In this document: positions 7,255 to 15,379 of the stretch, piece by piece
Position numbering within the stretch: the stretch's first letter is position 1
How the letters are laid out: each line of letters starts with the position of its first letter
Origin: Pseudokineococcus marinus
Lineage (GTDB): Bacteria; Actinomycetota; Actinomycetes; Actinomycetales; Quadrisphaeraceae
Assembly (NCBI RefSeq): GCF_013004605.1
Contig: NZ_JABEMA010000006.1
Coordinates: 1 to 41,469 of the forward strand
DNA: 41,469 nucleotides
Direction: 5' to 3'
Made by a program: the position numbers and the translations under genes
Notes under the pieces: generated by a model
Told to the model about the DNA's origin: nothing
Databases searched by the model: none
What the model saw: the letters and a program-made list of their open reading frames with translations, nothing else

Positions 7255-7767
7255 CTAACACCACAACGGGAGCTGGTCGCGGTCGCCCTCGCTGGTCCCG
7301 GCGGTGAGGACGTCGTCGAGGGGGCGGCCGTCGCGGACGGCATCGCGGACGGCCAGCGCGCGGCCGCGGGCGCCGCGCAGGTCCCGCAGCGGCCCGGCGA
7401 GCTGGTGTCGTCGCCAGGCCCACTCGAGCCGGTTGTCGGTGTGGGTCCCGGCGCGCCAGTGGCCCGGCTCCTGGCACAGGGGGTTGTCGCAGGCGTGGGT
7501 GACGACCGGGGCGCCAGCGAGGGCGTCCCACCCGTGCGCCAGGCCGTAACCGAAGCGGTGGGCGATGACCGCGACGTTGCGGCCGTCCTCGTCCGTGCCG
7601 ACCCACAGGCGGCCGTGGCCGCGCCCGGAGACGGCACCGATCCAGAACAGACATGAGTGCCCGTCCACCCGGGCGGTCTTGGCCCGGTAGCGCTCGACGA
7701 CATCTGCCTCGCTGAGCGCACACCGCAGCCGCCGCGCGGCGGCGGGCGTGATCGGTGCGGCGCTCAT
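7255..7767 (-). CDS. HNH-type endonuclease (homing-nuclease-like)
   Basis: 170 residues from the ATG at 7767. The core reads CLFWIGAVSGRGHGRLWVG, AHRFGYGLAHG, THACDNPLCQEPGHW and GTHTDNRLEW. The two Cys in CDNPLC, the H-x-C-D and the terminal H/N pair match the zinc-bound HNH domain of many actinobacterial and phage HNH proteins. The N-terminus is helical, and the C-terminus (about 130-170) is charged. It follows the small gene at 7793-8137 by 25 nt on the same strand. It could be a free-standing homing endonuclease or an accessory DNase of the element. No HTH or NUMOD domain was noticed. Confidence 0.75.
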   Translation of the reverse strand: MSAAPITPAAARRLRCALSEADVVERYRAKTARVDGHSCLFWIGAVSGRGHGRLWVGTDEDGRNVAVIAHRFGYGLAHGWDALAGAPVVTHACDNPLCQEPGHWRAGTHTDNRLEWAWRRHQLAGPLRDLRGARGRALAVRDAVRDGRPLDDVLTAGTSEGDRDQLPLWC

Positions 7768-7792
7768 CGTCGGTGGTCGGTGATTTCGGTCG

Positions 7793-8137
7793 TCAGCCGG
7801 CCGGGGTGTCGGTGGCCGACTGCTCCTGGTTCACGTTGACGTCGTCAGTGGTGGCCGCCGGGTTGCTGTCCGCCGTGGCCCGTGCGCCGCGCGCGAGGCG
7901 GCGCAGGTCGGCCAGCGGCACACCCGACAGGTCGGCCAGGTCAGGCAGGGAGAACGTCGAGCCAGCGTCGACCACAGCGGCCCGCGCGGCGTCCTCCGCG
8001 GCGGTGGTGCGAGCTCGGGCCTTCTCGACCTTGTCCCAGGCCGTCGCGACCGCCAGGGCGCTCTCCTCACGAGCGGCCATCTGCCGGGCCATCTGCTCAC
8101 GGACCCGGGACCGGACCTGCCGCGCCGTCGTCGCCAC
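7793..8137 (-). CDS. small helical protein beside oriT candidate, possible mobilisation accessory factor
   Basis: 114 residues. GTG codons at 8140 and 8137 are both possible. GGAG lies 6 nt before the second, which is preferred. The sequence is a long charged helix (RQVRSRVREQMARQMAAREESALAVA), then SLPDLADLSGVPLADLRRLARG, which resembles an HTH-like segment, and an Asn/Thr-rich tail. Genes of this size between a relaxase and its origin often encode oriT-binding accessory proteins. Here that is only a positional inference. It is transcribed away from the relaxase and precedes the HNH gene. Confidence 0.55.
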   Translation of the reverse strand: MATTARQVRSRVREQMARQMAAREESALAVATAWDKVEKARARTTAAEDAARAAVVDAGSTFSLPDLADLSGVPLADLRRLARGARATADSNPAATTDDVNVNQEQSATDTPAG

Positions 8138-8320
8138 CACTGTCTCCTCACGAAGGGACGTCTGTTCTTCCGGTCCAGAGGTTATCGCCCGGAACTCAGT
8201 AGTTGTATGCGCCGTACCGAGGGACCTTCCTGCCCTCCCCCAGGACCCAGCCACCAGTCAGAGCCAGAGCGTCGAGCTGCACCGATGCCGACCGACCGAG
8301 GACTAGCCGACTAGGCATGA

Positions 8321-8347
8321 CTGGGAGGTCCCTGCGGGACCTCCCAG
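8321..8347. repeat. 12-bp perfect inverted repeat (oriT candidate arm 1)
   Basis: CTGGGAGGTCCC, loop TGC, GGGACCTCCCAG. A second smaller copy of the same idea (GGGACC-TGC-GGTCCC) follows at 8403-8417 with the same loop. No T tract, and no gene ends nearby, so a terminator role is unlikely. Confidence 0.75.
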
Positions 8348-8444
8348 GACGACGGACAGCCCCTCCGGAGTCGAGGCGTCGACCCTCAGCACCTACGAGC
8401 GAGGGACCTGCGGTCCCCGAAGCGTGAGAGGCCTTTGCACTAAG

Positions 8445-8467
8445 GTATCCCCCGGGCCGGGGGATAC
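8445..8467. repeat. 9-bp perfect inverted repeat (oriT candidate arm 3)
   Basis: GTATCCCCC, loop GGGCC, GGGGGATAC, ending 44 nt before the relaxase start. In MobF systems the relaxase binds a hairpin beside its nick site. The unpaired TTTGCACTAAG just upstream is a natural place to look for the nick. Confidence 0.6.
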
Positions 8468-8511
8468 GAGCGGCCCGCGCGAGGCGGTTCAGGGCGGTAC
8501 AGCGAAGGGCG

Positions 8512-11500
8512 GTGGGGCCGGTGGCGTACGTGACGACCATCGGTGCCGCGCCCGAGCAGGTCGAGTACCGGCTGGCCGGCTCCCACGGGTGCCTCGGAGC
8601 GCAGGCGTCGACCGCCCAGGTCGACTACCACGTCGACGGCCGGGAGCGGCCCTTAGTGTGGACGGGCGCGGGCCTGGCCGAGGTCGGTATCGAGGCCGGG
8701 ACCGTGCTGGACGAGGCGCAGTTCAACACCGCCCGCGCGCTGATGGCCGGAGTCGATCCTCGCAGCGGTGAGCGGCTGGTCGAGCCGAAGCTCGCCGTCC
8801 ACGAGGACGCCAAGGTCGCCCTCGCGCCGCTGGTCCGGGCGGTCGCTCAGCAGGCCGCCGAGGAGGGCGTCGAGCCCGCCGAGCTGTTCACCTCCGCCAA
8901 GGTGTCGGCGTCCTGGCAGCGTGCTCTGCGGGCCGTTGCCAGCGACGGCGACGGGGCGATGCTGCGCGCCGACGAGGCCGGCGTCTTGGCCGACCGCGCC
9001 GGGGTCGACGTCGAGAAGGTGTGGGGCGCCGATGCCTACGCGACGGCCGTCGGGAACCTCGTCGAGGTCCGCTCGACCACCGGCGAGGACGGCACCACCA
9101 GCGAGCAGGTCGTCCCCCGGCGCAAGGTCGTCGGCAATCTCGGTTACGACGTGTCCTTCACGCTGCCGAAGTCCCACAGCCTCCTGCTGGCGTTCGCGGA
9201 CGAGCGCGCTGCGGCGTCGGTGGAGCAGGTTTACACCGCCAAGGTCGGGGACACCTTCGACTGGCTGGAGGCCCAGACCGCGTACGGGATGCGCGGCAAG
9301 CACGGCGGCGGGAAGTCCGCTGCCACGATCCCCGGCAGCGGCTTCCTCGGGTGGTCGATGGTCCACCGGGCCGCCCGCCCCGTCGGGGACGCCGTGACCG
9401 GCGACCCGCACTGGCACGTCCACGTGACCATCGCGAACATGACCAAGGGCGAGGACGGGCGGTGGTCGACCGTCGCCGCCGGTGGGCGCGACCTGATGCG
9501 CCACGCGCCGGCCGCCGACCACGTCCTCAAGGCCCTCGTGCGGCGCGAGCTGTCCGACGAGTTCGGCGTCACCTTCGCCCGGTCGACGCGCACCGGGGCG
9601 TGGGAGGTCGAGGCCATCCCCGACGAGACGCTTCGCACGTTCTCCAAGCGCGGCGCGAGCATCGAGGCGATGCTGCGCGACCTCGGTTTCGACCCCGAGG
9701 TGGCTACCCGTCGCGCCGAGGACCTGGCCGCGGCGCAGACCCGGCACGAGAAGGGCCACGCCACCGCCTCGTCCGACGAGGAGCTGCGGCAGGCGTGGCA
9801 GGACGAGGCCAGGGCCAGCGGGCTGGACCCCGCCGCGGTCGCGGCAGCGGCGATGCCCGGGCCCCGCCCGGTCGACGCCCAAGGCCAAGAGGGGGACTCC
9901 CCCGAGGCCGCCGCGCAACACCGGCAGGAGCAGGAGGCCCAACGGTCAGCCGAGCTGCTGGCCGACGTCGTCCGGTCCCTCCAGGACCCCGAGGACGGGC
10001 TGACCTCGACCCGCCGACGCTTCACCCGCGTGGACGCCCTGGCGGCCGTGGCCGACGCGCTGCCGTCCGGCGCGGCCGACGTCGCCGAGGTCGAGCGGCT
10101 GACCGACGCGGCCCTGACCGACGCCGGGTTCGTGTCTCTGGCCGTGGCCGACGTCGACGGCCTGCGGGTGCCCGCGGCCGCGCGCCGGCAGCTCGGAGCC
10201 GACCACATGGCCAACGCCAGGAGGTTCACCACGCGCGACGTCGTGGCCGCCGAGCGGGTCGTCCTCGAGGCCGCGCAGGCGTCCGCGCCCGGGCAGGGCG
10301 CGGCGCACGTCGCACCGACGACCGCGGTCCTCGCGCGGTCGACCGTCGAGGCCACGCAGGGCTTCGAGCTGTCCTCCGAGCAGGCCCGGATGGTCGAGCG
10401 GCTGGTCACCGACGACCGTGCCCTCGACACCGTCCTGGGGCCCCCGGGCACCGGCAAGACGACGCTGATGCGTGCCGCCCGCACCGCCTGGGAGGCCGAG
10501 GGACTGGTCGTCGCCGGCGCCGCCACCGCCGCCGTCGCGGCGCAGAACCTGTCCACCGAGTCGGGCATCGCCTCCCGCACCGTCGCGCAGTGGGTCCACC
10601 GCATCCGCACCGGCAGCGGCCTGGCCGGGGTCGACGTCCTGGTCCTCGACGAGGCAAACCTGACCGACGACCGCGACCGCGCCACGCTCTACCGCGCCGC
10701 CCAGACCTCCGGCACCAAGGTCGTCGAGGTGGGCGACCCCCAGCAGCTCCGCGGCGTCGGGTGCGGGTCCCTGTTCGGGCGCGTCCACGACATCGTCGGC
10801 GGCGGGGAGCTGACCGCCAACCGGCGCCAGCGCGACGAGGACGAGCGCGCCGCCATCGCCGCCTGGCGTGACGGCCGCTACCGCGACGCGCTCGGGTCGT
10901 GGTCGGACCGCGGGCGACTCGTGGCCACCGAGACCGGCGACCAGGCCCTAGTGGCGATGGTCTCCCGCTGGATGGACGAGCGCGCCGGCGCCCCCGACGC
11001 GCACGCCGAGATGCGCGGCGTCGTCATGCTCGCCTCCTCCAACGAGGCCGTCGGCCGGCTCAACGAGGCCGCCCAAGCCGTCCGCGAGGCCGCCGGAGAG
11101 CTCGGCCCCCAGCGCACCTATGACGTCCGCGGCGGGCGCACGCTGACGCTGCACGAGGGCGACCACGTCCTCATCCGCCTCAACGACCGCGCCCAACGGA
11201 TGCACGAAGGACCCGACGTCCTCAACGGCTACCGCGGCGTCGTCGAGGGCATCGAGACCGACGGCCGCCTCCGCGTCGCCTGGCGATGCGAGGACGTCGA
11301 CGGCCACCGCGAGCAGACCGCCACCCTCACCCCCGGCTACGTCGCCGCCGGGGGTGTCTCCCTCGGCTACGCCATGACCGGACACAAGGCCGAGGGCCTG
11401 ACCGTCGAGGCCGACTGGACCCGCCCCGACGGCGTCCACCAAGGCGGATCGGTCCTCGTCCACGGCCCCGGCATGGACGAGCCGGGGATGCACGTCGCCA

Positions 11501-12540
11501 CCAGCCGCCACCGCGACCGCGTCCACATCTTCGCCGGCCGTCAGCAGCTCGAGACCGCCGCACAGACCCACGACCGCGGGATCCCGACCACCGACGACCA
11601 GCGCCAGGCGCGCGTCGTCACCGCCCTGGCCGAGCACGCCCGCACCCACGACTCCAGCGCCAACGACAAGCCCGTCCTCGACAAGCTCGAGCCCGGCCGC
11701 TACGCGCGGCCGGCGACCGCGGAGCGGCCCGCCGAAGCAGTCGACCCGGACCTCACCCCCCGAGCAGGTGACCCCGCCCCGGAGCGCCCGACGCAGGAGG
11801 GACCCGCGCGACCGGAGCCGTTGCGGCACGAGCCTGTACAGGAGGAGCCCGTGAGCGAGCACACCTTCACCACCGAGGACCAGGGCGCGCCGGCGCAGCG
11901 CTGGACCGTCGGCTGGGACCCCGCCGCGGCGAGCCACTACGCCAACGTGGCGGCCACCACCGGCGCCGATACCGCCTCGCGGCCGGTCGCCGGGCCGGCG
12001 GCCGGCGAGGGCCGGTCCTTGAGCGTGGAGGACCTCCAGGAGCGGCTGTCGCGCCAGAGCGTCCAGCTCCCGCCGCAGGTCCGCGAAGACCTAATCAGGG
12101 CCGAGCAGACCCGCGCCCTCGACGGGGCCCGCCCGACCGAGCAGGGCCCGCGCGTGGACGTCGCGGCCGCGGCGCCGCCGCCCGCCAGAACGACGTCGAC
12201 GCCGGGGCGGCCCGCCACGACGACGACGAGCACGCAGGAGCGCCCCCGCGGTCTCGACCGCTTCCTGAGTGCCGAGCAGCGCGAACTGGACCGTCGGTCA
12301 GCCGCCCGCGCCGAGGCGCCGGACAAGACGCCGCAGACGTCTACCGGGGGCCGTAAGGGCAGCATCCTGGCGGCCGTGCAGCAGGCCGCCGACGAGGCCG
12401 ACCGTCGCGCCGCGCAGGGAGAGCGTCGCGCCGCCGAGCAGGAGGACCGCCGCCGCCAGGAGGCAGCTCGTCAGGCAGAGCGGGCCAAGCGCGCCAAGCG
12501 AGACGAGCGCAACAGCCGCGACCGCGGTCCTCGCCTGTGA
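8512..12540 (+). CDS. MobF-family conjugative relaxase with RecD-type helicase (TraA/TrwC-like)
   Basis: 1342 residues. The N-terminal relaxase domain (about 1-450) has tyrosines at 19 and 39 (VDYHV, followed by the WTGAGLAEVGI segment typical after the catalytic Tyr of TrwC) and the three-histidine metal motif HWHVHV at 300-304. The helicase part (about 620-1060) has Walker A GPPGTGKTT (643-651, Lys649), Walker B VLVLDEAN (D713-E714) and later SLGYAMTGHKAEGLTVE, a RecD/TraI-type motif. The C-terminal 230 residues are highly charged. The start is GTG 8512 with GAAGGG upstream; GTG 8521 is an alternative. It should nick oriT and unwind the transferred strand. It works with the coupling protein encoded at 34868-36685. 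Confidence 0.95.
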   Translation: MGPVAYVTTIGAAPEQVEYRLAGSHGCLGAQASTAQVDYHVDGRERPLVWTGAGLAEVGIEAGTVLDEAQFNTARALMAGVDPRSGERLVEPKLAVHEDAKVALAPLVRAVAQQAAEEGVEPAELFTSAKVSASWQRALRAVASDGDGAMLRADEAGVLADRAGVDVEKVWGADAYATAVGNLVEVRSTTGEDGTTSEQVVPRRKVVGNLGYDVSFTLPKSHSLLLAFADERAAASVEQVYTAKVGDTFDWLEAQTAYGMRGKHGGGKSAATIPGSGFLGWSMVHRAARPVGDAVTGDPHWHVHVTIANMTKGEDGRWSTVAAGGRDLMRHAPAADHVLKALVRRELSDEFGVTFARSTRTGAWEVEAIPDETLRTFSKRGASIEAMLRDLGFDPEVATRRAEDLAAAQTRHEKGHATASSDEELRQAWQDEARASGLDPAAVAAAAMPGPRPVDAQGQEGDSPEAAAQHRQEQEAQRSAELLADVVRSLQDPEDGLTSTRRRFTRVDALAAVADALPSGAADVAEVERLTDAALTDAGFVSLAVADVDGLRVPAAARRQLGADHMANARRFTTRDVVAAERVVLEAAQASAPGQGAAHVAPTTAVLARSTVEATQGFELSSEQARMVERLVTDDRALDTVLGPPGTGKTTLMRAARTAWEAEGLVVAGAATAAVAAQNLSTESGIASRTVAQWVHRIRTGSGLAGVDVLVLDEANLTDDRDRATLYRAAQTSGTKVVEVGDPQQLRGVGCGSLFGRVHDIVGGGELTANRRQRDEDERAAIAAWRDGRYRDALGSWSDRGRLVATETGDQALVAMVSRWMDERAGAPDAHAEMRGVVMLASSNEAVGRLNEAAQAVREAAGELGPQRTYDVRGGRTLTLHEGDHVLIRLNDRAQRMHEGPDVLNGYRGVVEGIETDGRLRVAWRCEDVDGHREQTATLTPGYVAAGGVSLGYAMTGHKAEGLTVEADWTRPDGVHQGGSVLVHGPGMDEPGMHVATSRHRDRVHIFAGRQQLETAAQTHDRGIPTTDDQRQARVVTALAEHARTHDSSANDKPVLDKLEPGRYARPATAERPAEAVDPDLTPRAGDPAPERPTQEGPARPEPLRHEPVQEEPVSEHTFTTEDQGAPAQRWTVGWDPAAASHYANVAATTGADTASRPVAGPAAGEGRSLSVEDLQERLSRQSVQLPPQVREDLIRAEQTRALDGARPTEQGPRVDVAAAAPPPARTTSTPGRPATTTTSTQERPRGLDRFLSAEQRELDRRSAARAEAPDKTPQTSTGGRKGSILAAVQQAADEADRRAAQGERRAAEQEDRRRQEAARQAERAKRAKRDERNSRDRGPRL
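11841..11853 (+). promoter_or_regulatory. internal ribosome binding site and in-frame GTG in relaxase gene
   Basis: GGAGGAG (11841-11847), spacer CCC, then GTG at 11851, in frame with the relaxase (codon 1114). Spacing is short but the match is the strongest seen in this gene. It would give a separate 229-residue protein made of the charged C-terminal domain (starts MSEHTFTTE). The preceding residues are a Pro/Glu-rich linker, so the boundary also fits a domain edge. Confidence 0.5.
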
Positions 12541-12661
12541 CCGTGGCGGCTCGCACACCTCGGTCGCTACTCCTCCGCGGCCGTCCCAGAGGCGATCCTC
12601 TGCTGGGAAGGGCGCTGACCTCAGCGGCCCGCGGTTCTTGCTGACGGTGGCGGATCGCCCG

Positions 12662-13333
12662 TCAGCGCACCAGGGCCGGCGCGTCGACGTCGTCGTTGTT
12701 CACGACGTGGGTGGCGGCCTGCTGCGGGCGCGCTTCGCGCAGGTACAACAGCTGGCCGTCGACATAGCGCCGGTTGGCGGGGTCGGCGGGGTCGGGCGAG
12801 CCGGCTCCGTCGCGCGCGACGCAGCGCCGCAGGGACGTGGCGCGGTCGACCTCGAGCCACAGCGACCAGGTCCAGCGCCCGCGCAGCTCGGGCCGGTGCA
12901 GGAAGATCCCGTCGACGACCAGCACGGTGCCCGGTGCTGCTTGCTCCTGCCCGGCCACGTGGGGGCGGTCGGTGCGGGCGTCGAAGACGTGGGTGCGGTG
13001 CAGGCCGTGACCGCCCGGGGCGAAGGGGTCGAGGAGCTCGCGCTCGAGGGAGGGCAGGTCGTAGGAATCGCGGTAGAAGCCCTCCGGGTCCTGACGCCCT
13101 CGCGCGTGCCGCTGGTCGCGGGGCCGGTGGAAGCCGTCGACGGAGGCGTGCACCACCACCCGCCCTCGGGCCCGGAGCGCGCCGGCCAGCTCGCCCGCGA
13201 GCACGCTCTTGCCGGCGCCGTCGACCCCGTCGACCGCCACCCGGACGTAGGGGTCCGGCCGGAGGGCGTCCACCTCGGTCGCCAGCTCCCCGAGCAGCTC
13301 CGCACGCGCCCCTGCTGCGTCTGCCTCTCGCAC
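12662..13333 (-). CDS. uridine-kinase-like P-loop nucleoside kinase
   Basis: 223 residues from a GTG at 13333. Walker A is VDGVDGAGKSVLAGEL, followed by VVVHASVDGFHRPR (the D-G-F-H of uridine kinase-like proteins), EGFYRDSYDL and VLVVDGIFLHRPEL, then LRRCVARD. This order matches the Udk/phosphoribulokinase-like superfamily found as orphan genes in actinobacteria. Substrate is not evident: it may phosphorylate a nucleoside or a related small molecule. It is convergent with the relaxase gene and sits next to a Nudix gene on the same strand, so both may form a small nucleotide-handling unit. Confidence 0.8.
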   Translation of the reverse strand: MREADAAGARAELLGELATEVDALRPDPYVRVAVDGVDGAGKSVLAGELAGALRARGRVVVHASVDGFHRPRDQRHARGRQDPEGFYRDSYDLPSLERELLDPFAPGGHGLHRTHVFDARTDRPHVAGQEQAAPGTVLVVDGIFLHRPELRGRWTWSLWLEVDRATSLRRCVARDGAGSPDPADPANRRYVDGQLLYLREARPQQAATHVVNNDDVDAPALVR

Positions 13334-13390
13334 ATGGGTGAGTTTGGTCGCTACCGGCCCCCAGATCGGCCGACTGCTTCCGGCGACCTG

Positions 13391-13855
13391 CTACGGACAC
13401 ACTCCCTCGCTCGTACGCGCCGGCCGGGACTTGCCCAGGGCGAGGCGCACCTGGCCAGGCAGGTCCGGATGCGCGAGATCCAGACCGGCGAGGTCGCCGA
13501 CGTCCAGCCACGCCAGGGCGTCGTGCTCGTCGGGGGCGGCGTTGACCGGCTCTCCGTGCCAGCGGTGGACGGCCCACACGTCGGCCACGAACGTGTCGGC
13601 GACGGTGCGTGCGATCGGGGCGCCGTGCACCTGCGCCTCGACGGCGAGCTCTTCGCGCAGCTCGCGCACGAGCGCCGCGCGTGGGTCTTCACCGGCCTCG
13701 ACGTGCCCGCCGGGCAGGTCCCACACGTCCGGGTACCACCGACGGTGCGGGCTGCGGTGGACCATCAGCGCCCGACCATCGCGCACCAGCACGCCGACCA
13801 CGACGTGGTCCACCGGGCCTCCACCGGCTCCCCGCGCCGTTGCCGTCCCCGTCAT
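13391..13855 (-). CDS. Nudix hydrolase
   Basis: 154 residues from the ATG at 13855 (GGAGG 10 nt upstream). A GTG at 13897 would add 14 residues without clear homology. The Nudix box is complete: G-H-V-E-A-G-E, seven residues, then REL-R-EE-L. Upstream is VVVGVLVRDGRALMVHRSPHRRWYPDVWDLPGGHVE, typical of the MutT/ADP-sugar type. It should hydrolyse a nucleoside diphosphate linked to another moiety and probably needs Mg. It lies upstream of the kinase-like gene with 57 nt between them. Likely an accessory housekeeping-type function. Substrate cannot be read from sequence. Confidence 0.85.
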   Translation of the reverse strand: MTGTATARGAGGGPVDHVVVGVLVRDGRALMVHRSPHRRWYPDVWDLPGGHVEAGEDPRAALVRELREELAVEAQVHGAPIARTVADTFVADVWAVHRWHGEPVNAAPDEHDALAWLDVGDLAGLDLAHPDLPGQVRLALGKSRPARTSEGVCP

Positions 13856-13916
13856 GAGCACCTCGCCTCCCGTCGCCCGCCAGCGGTGCGCGACCACTCG
13901 CGTCCGCAGAGGATCA

Positions 13917-13957
13917 CTGTCCGGTCGGCGTCCCGCTGACGATCGCTGGCCGGACAG
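13917..13957. repeat. dispersed repeat, copy B, with short terminal inverted repeats
   Basis: Begins CTGTCCGG and ends CCGGACAG, an 8-bp inverted pair enclosing GTCCCGCTGACGATCG. Bases 13927-13957 match the reverse complement of 2493-2523 at 29 of 31 positions. It lies in a gap between convergent or parallel genes and may be a mobile-element remnant. Confidence 0.6.
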
Positions 13958-13975
13958 CGTGCCGCTGTCGATCGA

Positions 13976-14209
13976 CTACCGGGTGCCGACGACCACCCAG
14001 ACGGTTGTCCAACCGGCAGCGAGCACCAGCCCCAGCAGCGCCAGCGGCCATCTGAAGCCGTCCTCAGGTCGATAGCCACTCGTCATGGCCCCGCGAACGC
14101 CCTCACGCTCGGCGCGCCTGAAGCGGTTGCTGGCCTGCATCAGTGAGTGCGGCGCGATGAGCAACATCAGCCCGCCGGCGATCACGAAGGGCCAGGGCAC
14201 CTCATCCAT
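13976..14209 (-). CDS. small two-helix membrane protein (DUF-type)
   Basis: 77 residues from the ATG at 14209 (MDEVPWPFVIAGG). Two membrane segments, about 7-24 and 56-75, flank a conserved-looking basic loop LMQASNRFRRAEREGVRG. Short actinobacterial membrane proteins with this loop are known but uncharacterised. The frame upstream of 14209 is Arg/Pro-rich shadow and was not used. No operon partner, since the resolvase gene is 167 nt upstream on the same strand with a strong hairpin between. Confidence 0.65.
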   Translation of the reverse strand: MDEVPWPFVIAGGLMLLIAPHSLMQASNRFRRAEREGVRGAMTSGYRPEDGFRWPLALLGLVLAAGWTTVWVVVGTR

Positions 14210-14264
14210 GGGCGGATCTTGCCCTGAGGCGACAGGAGACCACCGCCGATCCGCGCGAGGGGCC

Positions 14265-14294
14265 CGTCCCAGCAGTCGACCGCCTGCTGGGACG
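14265..14294. terminator. 11-bp perfect hairpin downstream of resolvase gene
   Basis: CGTCCCAGCAG, loop TCGACCGC, CTGCTGGGACG. It lies between the resolvase stop and the next minus-strand gene, so it may end the resolvase transcript. Part of it (GTCCCAGCA, ACCGCCT, CTGG) recurs at 27101-27125 and partly at 34075-34095. Confidence 0.55.
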
Positions 14295-14376
14295 GCGAGG
14301 AGCTCTCGGCGGCTCGAGGGAGGGCGGCGCTGCGGCCGTCCCGCAGGGGTGTCGGGTGCGGGACGGCCGCGCGAGC

Positions 14377-15012
14377 TCACCTGGACGTCACTGCGCCGGT
14401 CGGGGTCGCCTTGTCCGACCGGACTGAGGCGCCGGCGCGGGCCCCGGCGCGGTGGACGGCGCGGTACACGGTGGAGCGTCCGACGCCGAAGAGCTCGGCG
14501 ACCTCCAGGGTCGTGTACTCCCCCGTGCCCACCAGCACCGCCAGGTGCGCCTCCTGCTTCGCGGTGAGCTTCGGCTGTCGGCCATGGAGGCGGCCCTTTG
14601 CCTTGGCCACGCGCATGCCCTCACGGGTGCGCATCCGGATCAGGTCCGCCTCGAACTCGGCGACCATCGCCAGCACGTTGAACAGCAGCCGCCCGACCGG
14701 GTCCAGCGGGTCGTGCACCGACCCACCCAGGCTCAGGCGCACCTGCCGGGCGGTCAGCTCCTCGAGGATGCTGCGGGCGTCCGGCAACGACCGCGCGAGG
14801 CGGTCGAGCTTGGTGACCACGAGGGTGTCTCCCTCGCGGCAGGCGGCCATCGCCTCTCGCAGGCCCGGGCGGTCGCGGTTGGTGCCGGTCAGGCCGTGGT
14901 CGACGTAGACCCGCGCCTCGGGCACGCCCAGCGCCTGCAGGCCGTCGCGCTGGGCGGTGAGGTCCTGGCCGTCGGTGGACACGCGGGCATAGCCCACGAG
15001 CAGTGCGGTCAT
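14377..15012 (-). CDS. serine recombinase (resolvase/invertase family)
   Basis: 211 residues from the ATG at 15012. The frame opens to 15171, but the extra part has no resolvase similarity. The catalytic domain (about 1-140) starts GYARVSTDGQDL, with the nucleophilic serine in RVST. It also has RVYVDHGLTGTNRDRPGL, VVTKLDRLARS and LLFNVLAMVAEFEADLIRMRT, all standard. The C-terminal HTH (about 160-200) includes LAVLVGTGEYTTLEVAELFGVGRSTVYR. Length matches small Tn3-type resolvases rather than large integrases. It may resolve cointegrates or multimers of the element or invert a segment. Its target site was not identified, though the hairpin repeat at 14265 is a candidate by proximity. Confidence 0.9.
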   Translation of the reverse strand: MTALLVGYARVSTDGQDLTAQRDGLQALGVPEARVYVDHGLTGTNRDRPGLREAMAACREGDTLVVTKLDRLARSLPDARSILEELTARQVRLSLGGSVHDPLDPVGRLLFNVLAMVAEFEADLIRMRTREGMRVAKAKGRLHGRQPKLTAKQEAHLAVLVGTGEYTTLEVAELFGVGRSTVYRAVHRAGARAGASVRSDKATPTGAVTSR

Positions 15013-15135
15013 GACGGTGCTCCCGAAGGGCGGCCGGCCCGGGGCGCCCTCGCACCAGGTCCGGCAGCGGCACATCGCCGCTGACCGAGGACGGTGACGC
15101 CTGTCCAGGGTCGCGTCTGCCTCGGCCCCCAGCGG

Positions 15136-15141
15136 TACCGT
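15136..15141 (+). promoter_or_regulatory. leaderless -10 of the toxin-antitoxin pair (TACCGT)
   Basis: TACCGT is followed by 7 nt and then the GTG at 15149, with no Shine-Dalgarno sequence. Same arrangement as at 2258, 27523 and 31670. Confidence 0.4.
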
Positions 15142-15148
15142 CGTCATC

Positions 15149-15379
15149 GTGTCCAGGCTGCAGCGGATCACCAGCGATCCCGAGGTATGCCACGGGCAAC
15201 CGACCGTGCGTGGCCTGCGCTACCCCGTGCAGACGTTGCTGGAGCTGCTCGGTTCGGGAATGACCTTCGAGGACGTCCTCGCCGACTACCCAGATCTCGA
15301 GCGGGAGGACCTGCTCGCGGTGCTCGAGTTCGCCGCGCTGACCGTCGGAGGACAGCGCGTCACCCTCGGCGCGGCGTGA
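15149..15379 (+). CDS. DUF433 antitoxin (VapB45-like)
   Basis: 76 residues from a GTG at 15149. The sequence RITSDPEVCHGQPTVRGLRYPVQTLLELLGSG, then EDVLADYPDLEREDLLAVLEFAA, is the hallmark of DUF433 proteins, small HTH antitoxins. The stop overlaps the GTG start of the downstream toxin gene by 3 nt. In Mycobacterium tuberculosis the DUF433 (VapB45) and DUF5615 (VapC45) genes are paired the same way. It should bind the toxin and repress its own promoter. Divergent from the serine recombinase by 136 nt. Confidence 0.85.
   Translation: MSRLQRITSDPEVCHGQPTVRGLRYPVQTLLELLGSGMTFEDVLADYPDLEREDLLAVLEFAALTVGGQRVTLGAA

Larger units (their letters stand above)
8138..8511. other. divergent intergenic region; oriT candidate
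   Basis: 374 bases between divergent genes. A doubled GACTAG (8301-8314) and three separate inverted repeats lie at 8321-8347, 8403-8417 and 8445-8467, just 5' of a MobF relaxase. This density of hairpins in that place fits an origin of transfer. No gene was seen here. Confidence 0.5.

Noticed and set aside
8321-8467. Hairpins read as transcription terminators
   Set aside because: Both flanking genes start from this region rather than end in it, so an oriT or regulatory role fits better.
9231-10685. Minus-strand 484-residue open frame inside the relaxase gene
   Set aside because: The plus strand here encodes the relaxase and helicase motifs. The minus frame is Ser/Arg/Ala-rich with no recognisable domain.
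14377-15012. Serine recombinase as the integrase of the element
   Set aside because: At 211 residues it has only a catalytic domain and a short HTH, as in resolvases. Large serine integrases have a zinc ribbon and coiled-coil part that is missing.
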